Source: Methanomicrobiaceae archaeon
Lineage (GTDB): Archaea > Halobacteriota > Methanomicrobia > Methanomicrobiales > Methanomicrobiaceae
NCBI GenBank assembly: GCA_029762625.1
Contig: JARVGI010000004.1
Span: 106,561-170,560, forward strand
Length of the DNA stretch: 64,000 bases
Direction of reading: 5' to 3'
Shown here piece by piece: positions 36,105 to 43,284 of this stretch (positions are counted from its first letter, which is position 1; each line of letters opens with the position of its first letter). The position numbers were made by a program, and so were the translations under genes. The notes beneath the pieces are model-generated. The model was not told the origin of the DNA. It did not search any database and saw nothing but the letters and a program-made list of their open reading frames with translations.

Positions 36105-36707
36105 TCACTGCCGGGTGCACACGATCGCCGCGTGATCGCGGTGGAAGGGCTCGAGCCGGGTCGCCGCCTGCACGATGAGGCCGCCCGCTTCGAGAGCCCG
36201 CACCGTCGTCGCGATCACCGTCTCCGGATCGGCCCGCACATCGACGCTTCTCGCCTTCAGCATCAGGATGTACACCCCGTCCGGTTTCAGGAAGGGCAGG
36301 TTGGCAAGGGCGATGCCCGCCTGGTCGGGCTGGGCGACGTCCTGGATCACCATATCCACCGCCTCCACCAGCGGCGCATACTCCGCGGGACGGGTCGCAT
36401 CGGCCATGATGGGGACGACATTGGTGCGCCGGCGGGCGACCTCGATCAGGTCCTGCATGGGCCGGGGAGCGAACTCGACCGCGTAGACGCACGCCGCGTA
36501 GTCGGCGACATGGGAGACCGTGGTGCCGTTCGCCGCCCCGAGGTACAGGATCCGCATCCACGGTTCGAGGTCCCTGCCCTCTCCCTTCGCGTACATGGCC
36601 GCCAGCTTGCTGCGGCGGGGGTCCCACACGCGGTAGCCCTGCAGCATCCGCTCGCCGTAGACCCCTCCCTCGCCGGGCGACACCAGCACGCCGTCAATCC
36701 GGATCAT
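36105..36707 (-). CDS. flpA: fibrillarin-like rRNA/tRNA 2'-O-methyltransferase
   Basis: Catalytic methyltransferase of box C/D sRNPs, acting with Nop5 and L7Ae on rRNA and tRNA. The 200-residue protein has VYGER and WDPRRSKLAAMYAKG near the start, the cofactor-binding LYLGAANGTTVSHVADY near residue 55, and DMVIQDVAQPDQAGIALAN. It is shorter than usual (about 225-230): much of the N-terminal beta domain is missing or reduced. Its ATG overlaps the nop5 stop by four bases. Confidence 0.92.
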   Translation of the reverse strand: MIRIDGVLVSPGEGGVYGERMLQGYRVWDPRRSKLAAMYAKGEGRDLEPWMRILYLGAANGTTVSHVADYAACVYAVEFAPRPMQDLIEVARRRTNVVPIMADATRPAEYAPLVEAVDMVIQDVAQPDQAGIALANLPFLKPDGVYILMLKARSVDVRADPETVIATTVRALEAGGLIVQAATRLEPFHRDHAAIVCTRQ

Positions 36708-37561
36708 GCGACCCCCGCCGCGTCATCGATCCGCCGCTGCGCCGTCTCCAGAAACGCCGGCGACAGCTCGCCCCGGTAGTAGTCGATCCGCGCCGCGATC
36801 CCCAGCTTCGCGGCCAGTACCCGCGCCACCCGGCCCCGCGTGCCCCGGGGGGCGTTGTGCACCCGCCGGTGCTGGAAGATGATCCCGTGCTTGGGCGGTG
36901 GCGTCCCGGAACGCAGGTGCGTGAACAGGGCGTTTTCAGCGCCGAGCACCTGGATGGTCGACGCGGGGAGGCGGGCGAGCTGGGCGAGGCCCCCGGCGCG
37001 GGAGACAAGACGCGCCGCCACAAGCCCCCCCACCAGCGCACTGCAGTTGGGGGCGACCGTATCCGCCCGTGCCGAGACTTCCCGCATGAGCCGCGTCCGC
37101 TCCGCCGCGAGCCGCTCGATCTCCCCGGCGAGCCGCGCCAGCGGGGACGAACGGTCCTTTTTCATGATGGAGAGCATCTTTTTCGCCCCGATCGCCCGGT
37201 ACTTCCGGGAAAACTGCGGGTTGCGCACGATATACCACTCGGTCGCACGCTCGGTGAGGAGATTGATGACCGTGTCCGTCTCGTCGAGCATCCGGACCAT
37301 CTGGAGCAACTCGATATCGCCCTGCCGGTAGTATGCCGCGATCGTCTCCTCCGCCCGCCGGATGCAGAGGGCGCGGAGGCGGTCGAGGTACTCCCGCCGG
37401 TCGGCGACCACGCCGCAGGCGACCGCGTCCTCCCACGCGAGGGGGGTAAACGACGCCATCGAAATCCGGAGGCGGTCCAGTCGCTCCGCCAGCGCGTCGA
37501 GGTCTCCCTCCGCCGGGGTGCAGGCGCCGCCCTCCCTATCGCCGAACCAGTAGTGCTGCAT
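36704..37561 (-). CDS. nop5: Nop5/Nop56-58 homologue, shortened
   Basis: Scaffold of box C/D sRNPs that bridges L7Ae-bound RNA and fibrillarin. The 285-residue protein has a coiled-coil middle part and the Nop domain from about residue 165 (APNCSALVGGLVAARLVSRA, LPASTIQVLGAENALF, PPPKHGIIFQH). Archaeal Nop5 is usually 350-420 residues; here the N-terminal fibrillarin-binding domain is reduced and the basic C-terminal tail is missing. The reduction parallels the short FlpA. A few bases precede the ATG with no clear SD. Confidence 0.88.
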   Translation of the reverse strand: MQHYWFGDREGGACTPAEGDLDALAERLDRLRISMASFTPLAWEDAVACGVVADRREYLDRLRALCIRRAEETIAAYYRQGDIELLQMVRMLDETDTVINLLTERATEWYIVRNPQFSRKYRAIGAKKMLSIMKKDRSSPLARLAGEIERLAAERTRLMREVSARADTVAPNCSALVGGLVAARLVSRAGGLAQLARLPASTIQVLGAENALFTHLRSGTPPPKHGIIFQHRRVHNAPRGTRGRVARVLAAKLGIAARIDYYRGELSPAFLETAQRRIDDAAGVA

Positions 37562-37655
37562 CGCACAGTACCATCGCCGAAACCGCTATAGAAAGTATCG
37601 GTCGGCGCGAAACACACACCAAAACGACGCCCTTTGCGAACCGGCACCGGAAGGC

Positions 37656-38903
37656 CTAGACCGGGACGTCGAACGACATCAGGATGACCGGCAGCATGAT
37701 CGCCCCCATGCAGGCGACGCGGCGGACATTGACGACCCCCGGCACCACTCCCACTGCGGTGGCGAGCGCCAGTATCCCGAGCCCGAACGGGCCGCAGAGC
37801 ACAAAGGACAGGATGGTGACGAGCCCGATCACCGCCGCACTGAGCGGGCGGATGCTGATACCGCTTATGATGCGGGCGTAGCGTGCGAGATACACGGTGA
37901 GCGCGTAGACGACCGCCGCGGCAACCAGCCCGGCGAGCAGGAGGTACCGGACGGGGGGGAGCTCCTGCACGGCGAGCGCCGCCATCACGCCGTTGCGGGT
38001 CCGTGAGAGGGCATAGAGCGCCGCAAGGCCGAGAAAGGCATTGGCGGTATTGGCGGCGCTGGTGGCGACGATGTACTCGCGGGCATGGTCCTCGTGGCGC
38101 ATGCCGAGCGAGAGGACGGCATTGGCCGTCGCATTGGAAAGGCCCGGCAGCCACCCGACGGCTGCGCCTGCACAGGCGCCGACCACGGACTGCTTCGCCA
38201 GCACCCCACCCTTCAGCGAAAAGCCCGAAAACCGCTGCTCGGGCATCTCGCCGCGGGAGGAGGCGAGGAGGACGGCAATGCCGAAGAGGCCTGCCAGCAG
38301 CGGCATCAGCACCGACGAGCTGCCGAGCGTGTTCCAGAACAGATAGGGGTAGTGAAAGACGAAGAGCCCGAGGAGCCCCGATACGAGGAAGATGCCCAGC
38401 GACCATTCCGGCGAATCGGAATAGACGATGAGCAGCCCGGCGACGCCGATGAGGATGATGCCGATCCCCCAGTCGATCAGCGGCTGGATCGAGGGGAGCA
38501 GCAGGAAGAAGACCAGCACCAGCGGGAGGGCGGCGACGACGGAGAACGCGCTGCCAAGGGCGGAGAGCCGGACCGCCTCCTCGCCCCTGCCTTCGAGGCA
38601 GAGGGCGTGGGCGGGCAGCACAGAGAGCGCGGTGTCGGCATCGGGGATCCCGAGGAATGTGCTGGGGATGATGTCGAGAAAGGTGTGGGTGATGAGCGCC
38701 GCAAAGAGCGCCGCTCCCATCGCCTCCGGGCCGAGCACGCCGAGCAGGATGCCCTGGGCTGCGAGAAGGATGCCTGCCATGGTGTTGACGTGGATGCCGG
38801 GGATCAGCCCGCTGACCGCGCCGAGGAGGATACCGGCCAGCGTGCCGAGCAGAATGGCGGCGAGCACAGAGATCTGCTCTGCGGGAGGTGCAATAAAGCA
38901 CAC
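37656..38903 (-). CDS. TctA/DUF112-family membrane transporter
   Basis: A 415-residue membrane protein with about eleven hydrophobic helices. GLIPGIHVNTMAGILL near the start and the repeated WLPGLSNATANAVLSLG in the second half are the duplicated glycine/proline signatures of the tripartite tricarboxylate transporter permease family, in its stand-alone archaeal form (DUF112). Substrate unknown. The GTG at 38903 with GGGAGC upstream is preferred, because the TATA element at 38954-38962 puts transcript start near 38935, downstream of the TTG at 38945. Confidence 0.8.
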   Translation of the reverse strand: MCFIAPPAEQISVLAAILLGTLAGILLGAVSGLIPGIHVNTMAGILLAAQGILLGVLGPEAMGAALFAALITHTFLDIIPSTFLGIPDADTALSVLPAHALCLEGRGEEAVRLSALGSAFSVVAALPLVLVFFLLLPSIQPLIDWGIGIILIGVAGLLIVYSDSPEWSLGIFLVSGLLGLFVFHYPYLFWNTLGSSSVLMPLLAGLFGIAVLLASSRGEMPEQRFSGFSLKGGVLAKQSVVGACAGAAVGWLPGLSNATANAVLSLGMRHEDHAREYIVATSAANTANAFLGLAALYALSRTRNGVMAALAVQELPPVRYLLLAGLVAAAVVYALTVYLARYARIISGISIRPLSAAVIGLVTILSFVLCGPFGLGILALATAVGVVPGVVNVRRVACMGAIMLPVILMSFDVPV

Positions 38904-38967
38904 GAAAACGCTCCCGGGGTGCGCAGTCCCCGCACCGATCCGCAACAGACAAACGTATATGCCCCGC

Positions 38968-38983
38968 CGCCGAAATTTCGGCG
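38968..38983. promoter_or_regulatory. perfect 16-bp palindrome between the permease and hemD genes
   Basis: CGCCGAAATTTCGGCG is identical to its reverse complement. It ends one base before the hemD ATG (38984) and sits about ten bases behind the shared TATA element (gtatatgc, 38954-38962). A dimeric regulator bound here could control both directions. Confidence 0.45.
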
Positions 38984-39673
38984 ATGAGAATCGCCATCAC
39001 CCGCCTCGCGGACAAAGGGGGCCGCGACCCTGCGCGCTGCAAACGTCTGGGGCATGACTGCTACCCGGTTTCACCGCTCGCCGCCACCGTCTACCCCGAG
39101 AGGGTCGCGGCATTCGTGGCGGCGGTGCACCGCGGCGCGTACGACTGCCTGTTCTTTACCAGCGCCCTCCCCGCGCAGATCATCGGCCCGCTCCTCGAAC
39201 GCTGGCCCCGTGTGGTCGCCATCGGGCCGCAGACCGCACAAACGCTGCAGGAGATGGGCATCGCCAGCGAGACGCTCCCCTCCTACTATTCCCGGGACTT
39301 CGCCCCCTACCTCGGCGAATGGCTCCGGGGCAAAACGGTCGGCATCCCGCGTGCGGACGTCCCCAACCCCGCCCTCCTCGACGCGATCCGGGAGAGGGGG
39401 GGCGAACCGGTCGAGACCAGAGTGTACGGCCTCGAGGCGACCGGCGAGGAACTCGATCTCGGGCGGGCGGAAGCGCTCCTCTTTACGAGCGCCGGCTCAT
39501 TCCGCCAGGCGGTATGGACGCCGCGCCCCGGACTGCTCCTGATGGCGATCGGCGAGATCACCGCGGAGGCGATGGCGGAAGGCGGGGCAATCCCGGCGGT
39601 CGTGGGCGACGGCTCGCTGGAAGGGACGCTTCGCCGCCTCAACGCGTACCTTGAAGAGCAGGGGTCACGATAG
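38984..39673 (+). CDS. hemD: uroporphyrinogen-III synthase
   Basis: Cyclises hydroxymethylbilane to uroporphyrinogen III, the precursor of F430, cobamides and sirohaem. The 229-residue protein has the two-domain HemD fold: MRIAITRLADKGGRDPARCK, LFFTSALPAQIIGPLLE, VVAIGPQTAQTLQEMG, and ALLFTSAGSFRQAVW. It starts right after the palindrome, so the mRNA is probably almost leaderless. Other hem genes are not in the window. Confidence 0.9.
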   Translation: MRIAITRLADKGGRDPARCKRLGHDCYPVSPLAATVYPERVAAFVAAVHRGAYDCLFFTSALPAQIIGPLLERWPRVVAIGPQTAQTLQEMGIASETLPSYYSRDFAPYLGEWLRGKTVGIPRADVPNPALLDAIRERGGEPVETRVYGLEATGEELDLGRAEALLFTSAGSFRQAVWTPRPGLLLMAIGEITAEAMAEGGAIPAVVGDGSLEGTLRRLNAYLEEQGSR

Positions 39674-39687
39674 GTACAAAGGAAGCA

Positions 39688-40599
39688 ATGGAACAGGAAA
39701 CAGCGAGCGGGCCGGTTGCAGGGGTCATCGTGCTCGACAAACCCCGCGGCCCCACGAGCCACCAGGTCACCGCGTGGGTGCGGGACATGCTGGGGGCGCC
39801 CGCCGGGCACAGCGGCACCCTCGACCCCCAGGTCTCGGGCGTGCTCGTGGTCATGGTGGGCAAGGCGGTGCGCCTCGCCCCCCTGCTGCTGAAGCAGGAA
39901 AAGGAATATGTCTGCCTGATGCGCCTGCACGGCGATGTCACCGGCGAGGAACTCGTATCCGTGGCACAGGAGTTCACCGGCAGGATCTACCAGCGCCCGC
40001 CCCGGCGCAGTGCCGTGCGCAGAGCGCTCCGGATTCGCACCATCCACGCCATCGAGATCTTCGACCACTGCGGCCGCCTCGTCCTCTTCAGGGTGCGGTG
40101 CGATGCGGGCACCTACATCCGCTCGCTCTGCCACCATATGGGGCTGGCGCTCGGGGTGGGGGCCCACATGCAGGAGCTGCGGCGCACCCGGTCGGGGCCC
40201 GCCGGCGAAGCGGAAGCCTGCACCCTCTTCGACCTGAAAGACGCCGCCGTCCGGGCAGACCAGGGGGACCCCGCAGACCTCGCATGTCTCATCCGGCCCA
40301 TCGAATCGGTGCTCGAAGGCGTGCCGAAGGTGGTCGTGCGGGATACGGCGGTCGATGCGATCGTCCACGGGGCGGTGCTCGCCGGGGTCGGGGTGCTCAG
40401 CGCGGACGCGTTTTCGAAAGGCGCCATGGTCGCGGTGCTGACGCAGAAGGGCGAACTGGTCTGCCTCGGCGAGGCGCTGGTGGCGTCCTCGGCGTTTCGG
40501 CCCGGCGATACCGGGCTCGTCATCGCCCCGCGGACGGTCTTTCTCGAGCGGGGCGCCTACCCGAAGGGATGGCAGGCCGCCCGGACCGGACGCCGGTGA
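39688..40599 (+). CDS. cbf5: tRNA/rRNA pseudouridine synthase Cbf5 (dyskerin homologue)
   Basis: Catalytic subunit of H/ACA sRNPs, also acting alone on tRNA U55. The 303-residue protein has the TruB catalytic domain with HSGTLDPQVSGVL (nucleophile Asp46), the CDAGTYIRSLCHHMGLALG motif, and a C-terminal PUA domain from about residue 220 (AIVHGAVLAGVGVLSADAFS). AAGGA lies before the ATG. It follows hemD by 14 bases and is probably co-transcribed. Confidence 0.94.
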   Translation: MEQETASGPVAGVIVLDKPRGPTSHQVTAWVRDMLGAPAGHSGTLDPQVSGVLVVMVGKAVRLAPLLLKQEKEYVCLMRLHGDVTGEELVSVAQEFTGRIYQRPPRRSAVRRALRIRTIHAIEIFDHCGRLVLFRVRCDAGTYIRSLCHHMGLALGVGAHMQELRRTRSGPAGEAEACTLFDLKDAAVRADQGDPADLACLIRPIESVLEGVPKVVVRDTAVDAIVHGAVLAGVGVLSADAFSKGAMVAVLTQKGELVCLGEALVASSAFRPGDTGLVIAPRTVFLERGAYPKGWQAARTGRR

Positions 40600-40709
40600 T
40601 GCGCGAACGCCCCGCCATGATCGGGGCCGGGGCGCAAATTCCCCCGGATTGCACCCGGAAGGCATAGCCTTAAGAAAATTCCCCGCACACATGTACGCTA
40701 CACGATCGT

Positions 40710-40796
40710 GCTGAGGTCGTCTAGTCTGGTAGGGCGCAGGCCTGGAAAGCCTGTGGGGCATCTGACCCCTCGGGAGTTCAAATCTCCCCCTCAGCG
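40710..40796 (+). tRNA. tRNA-Ser (anticodon GGA)
   Basis: Acceptor GCTGAGG (40710-40716) pairs with CCTCAGC (40789-40795). Anticodon stem CAGGC/GCCTG with loop CTGGAAA gives GGA. A long variable arm (GGGGCATCTGACCCC) marks a class II tRNA. Discriminator G40796. A weak TATA element (cttaagaaaa) is near 40669-40678. Confidence 0.93.
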
Positions 40797-40930
40797 TCCT
40801 CTTTTTCCGCACCATGTGCACCGTCACCGGCCGGCAGTCCGCTTTCTGCACGCCGCAGCCACGGGAGGCACCGTGCGATGGATCGAACGCCTCGCATACT
40901 ACTATCTATGCCCGGTGTCCAGTGCTCCCC

Positions 40931-40958
40931 CGTGAATTCCCGTCGATACGAATTCACG
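40931..40958. promoter_or_regulatory. 9-bp perfect inverted repeat upstream of the rhodanese gene
   Basis: CGTGAATTC (40931-40939) and GAATTCACG (40950-40958) are exact complements around a ten-base spacer. A weak TATA element is at about 40896-40910, so the repeat is near the transcript 5' end. It could be an operator or a 5' hairpin. Confidence 0.45.
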
Positions 40959-40976
40959 AACCTGAAGGGTGATACA

Positions 40977-41882
40977 ATGGAGCGAACGAGCCCGTTTCCC
41001 CAGGAGGAGAGCAGGATCAGATGGATCTCCGCCGATTGGCTGGAGGAGCATCTCGACGATCCGGAGATGACGATCATCGACGTCCAGCCCAACGTGCACG
41101 ATTACATCACCGAGCACATCCCGGGCGCGGTGTACCTCAGCGAAGGGGTGCTCAGGGTGGCGGCGCGGGGGATGCCGACGACATTCGGCCCGCTCATGGC
41201 GTTGCAGGACATATTCCGCAGGCTCGGGCTGACGCCCGATCGGCCGGCAGTGGTCTATACCGGCAGGGGCGCTTTCAAGGGGTGGGGCGACGGCCTCGAG
41301 CAGACGATGATGGCCTACGCCCTTGCGAAATTCGGCCACGACACTGTCCTCGTGCTCGACGGCGGTCTCGATGCGTGGAAAGAGGAGCGGCGGAGGGTGG
41401 CCCAGGCGTTTCCGACGATCGAGCCGTCCGATTTCACCGTGGACGTGCGGGGCGAGTACCCGATCGGCTACGAAGAGTTCAAAAAGACCAAAGACCACGA
41501 CGAGGTGCTTCTCCTCGACGCCCGCCCGCCCGCCTTCTACGAGGGGCAGGGGCCGTGGAGAAAATCGGGCCATATTCCGGGAGCGATCAACCTGCCCTGG
41601 CGTGGCCTGATGGCCGATGACAATCCCGCCCGCCTCAAACCGGACGATGCGATCAACGCGATCCTCGAGCACCACGGCATCGGCCCCGAGCGCACGGTCT
41701 ACTGCTCGTGCGGCACGGGGCGGGAAGCGACCAACGAGTTTCTGCTCTTCAAATTCTACCTGCAGTACCCGAACGTCCGCATCTACGAGGGATCGTTTAC
41801 CGAGTGGACCATGCACCCGGAGAACCCGACGGTGACCGGCAGCGAACCGCGGGCGCGGGAGGCGGCAGCTCCGGCACGGTAA
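40977..41882 (+). CDS. thiosulfate sulfurtransferase (tandem rhodanese)
   Basis: Sulfur-transfer protein of 301 residues with two rhodanese domains. The first (about 15-140) has lost the catalytic cysteine (VVYTGRGAFKGWG). The second (about 160-285) keeps it in YCSCGTGREATNE, the loop CGTGR holding the persulfide. This inactive/active arrangement is normal for the family. It probably moves sulfane sulfur from thiosulfate or mercaptopyruvate to acceptors. The start ATG 40977 has GGGTGAT four bases upstream. Confidence 0.9.
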   Translation: MERTSPFPQEESRIRWISADWLEEHLDDPEMTIIDVQPNVHDYITEHIPGAVYLSEGVLRVAARGMPTTFGPLMALQDIFRRLGLTPDRPAVVYTGRGAFKGWGDGLEQTMMAYALAKFGHDTVLVLDGGLDAWKEERRRVAQAFPTIEPSDFTVDVRGEYPIGYEEFKKTKDHDEVLLLDARPPAFYEGQGPWRKSGHIPGAINLPWRGLMADDNPARLKPDDAINAILEHHGIGPERTVYCSCGTGREATNEFLLFKFYLQYPNVRIYEGSFTEWTMHPENPTVTGSEPRAREAAAPAR

Positions 41883-41898
41883 GCGGAGACGATCCGGG

Positions 41899-41920
41899 GG
41901 TGCCGGCAATCCGGCACCCT
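41899..41920. terminator. 9-bp hairpin between convergent rhodanese and methyltransferase genes
   Basis: GGGTGCCGG (41899-41907), loop CAAT, CCGGCACCC (41912-41920): a perfect stem in the convergent gap, able to act in both directions. A C/T-rich tail follows on the plus strand. Confidence 0.55.
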
Positions 41921-41941
41921 GCCCCCGTTGTCTGAGGGATA

Positions 41942-42679
41942 TCAGCCGGCCGGAGTGGAACCGGTCACCTCTGCGAGGCGTGCCCGCGCGAACGCGAGGT
42001 ATTCCTCGACGATTTCAAACCCGAGATACCGCCGGTTGAGGGTGGCGCTTGCCACGGCAACCGTGCCCGAGCCCAGAAACGGATCGAAGACCAGATCCCC
42101 TTCGTTGCTGGAATACCGGAGGATCTTCTCCACCAGCTGCAGGGGGAGCTTGGTGGGAGTCTTGACCCTGCCTTTCCAGTACTCCCGGTTGATCTCCCAG
42201 ACATCCTCCGGGTAGTGATCGATTTTGTTGAAGGTGTAGCGTTTCGGGTTCCTGACGGCAAAGAGGATATGGTAGTGGCTGGTGACGTATTTTTTCTTCG
42301 TGAACACCCCGAACTGGTACTTCCAGATGAGGTGGTTGACGGTGGTGAACCCCGCCGCATCCAGCCCGATCAGGATGTCCTTGAGGTTTGACCAGCCGGA
42401 AAAGACGTATACCGAGCCCGAGGCGGTGAGGATGCGGAATGCCTCCGCCATCCACTGCGTGGTAAACGCAAGGTAGTCACCGCGGTCGATCTCGCGGTAC
42501 CCGTTGAGCACGCGGTCGCCCGCGCGGTTGTAGTTCCCCTTCCTGGCCCGGAAATCGATGGCGAACGGGGGATCGGTCACGATGAGATCGACGCTCTCCG
42601 AAGGGACCCCGGGCATCAGCTCGAGCGAATCACCGAGATAGACCTCATCCAGTGAAAACGGGCCCCTCCGTGCGATCAT
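41942..42679 (-). CDS. orphan DNA methyltransferase (DPPF, beta-class)
   Basis: Site-specific amino-methyltransferase of 245 residues. Motif IV DPPF (in IVTDPPFAIDF, near residue 37) comes before motif I DPFLGSGT near residue 198, the beta-class order. The middle has ASGSVYVFSGWSNLKDIL. It probably methylates adenine N6 or cytosine N4; the target sequence cannot be read from the protein. No restriction enzyme gene is nearby, so it is an orphan, possibly used for regulation or protection. Confidence 0.85.
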   Translation of the reverse strand: MIARRGPFSLDEVYLGDSLELMPGVPSESVDLIVTDPPFAIDFRARKGNYNRAGDRVLNGYREIDRGDYLAFTTQWMAEAFRILTASGSVYVFSGWSNLKDILIGLDAAGFTTVNHLIWKYQFGVFTKKKYVTSHYHILFAVRNPKRYTFNKIDHYPEDVWEINREYWKGRVKTPTKLPLQLVEKILRYSSNEGDLVFDPFLGSGTVAVASATLNRRYLGFEIVEEYLAFARARLAEVTGSTPAG

Positions 42680-42690
42680 CGGTCACTCCG

Positions 42691-43284
42691 CTACGCCGTT
42701 CTGCACGCCTCCCCCGCGTCCATGCCCTTCTCAAACGCCGCCACGTTGATCGCCACCGTCTTCGGGGGCACGCAGCGCATCACCGCCGTGATCAGGGATC
42801 CCGCTGCAAGGGGCATGTACCCGGAGGCAGCCCCGAGCATGACGATATTCTGGGCGAGGATGCTCCCCGCCTCGACCGCAAGCGCCGCCGCATCCACGCG
42901 GCAGAGCTCGATTCCCTCGAGCCGGGCGATGATCGCCTCCGGCGTCGGGATCGCGAGCTTCTGCTGGAACACCGGGGTGGGGACGATGATCTGTTCGGCG
43001 GCCACCATCACCCCGCCGGGGGGGAGGTAGTGGCGGTAGCGCAGGGCTTCGAGCATGTCGAAGGCGATGAGGAGATCGGCCGTTCCGGGGGAGATGAGCG
43101 GCCCCCCCGCCGCATCGATGCGGATATGGCTCTCCACCGAACCGCCCCGCTGGGCCATGCCGTGCGTCTCCGCGCCTGCCACATGGCGGCCCTCGACGAG
43201 GCACGCCTCGCCGAGCACGTTGGAGGCAAGGATCGTGCCCTGTCCGCCCACCCCGACGATGAGGATATCGAAGGATCTGCTCAT
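42691..43284 (-). CDS. iorB: indolepyruvate oxidoreductase subunit beta
   Basis: Subunit of the ferredoxin-dependent aromatic 2-oxoacid oxidoreductase that turns aryl pyruvates into aryl-acetyl-CoA. The 197-residue protein begins MSRSFDILIVGVGGQGTILA, with the gamma-domain motif GGQGT and HGMAQRGGSVESHIRI. ATG 43284 overlaps the iorA stop by four bases. In methanogens the enzyme can also run in the reductive direction and assimilate aryl acids, linking to aromatic amino acids. Confidence 0.93.
   Translation of the reverse strand: MSRSFDILIVGVGGQGTILASNVLGEACLVEGRHVAGAETHGMAQRGGSVESHIRIDAAGGPLISPGTADLLIAFDMLEALRYRHYLPPGGVMVAAEQIIVPTPVFQQKLAIPTPEAIIARLEGIELCRVDAAALAVEAGSILAQNIVMLGAASGYMPLAAGSLITAVMRCVPPKTVAINVAAFEKGMDAGEACRTA

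Noticed and set aside
38904..38945. TTG start of the permease gene at 38945
   Set aside because: It lies at or before the transcript start predicted from the TATA element; GTG 38903 has a better SD and fits the first membrane helix.
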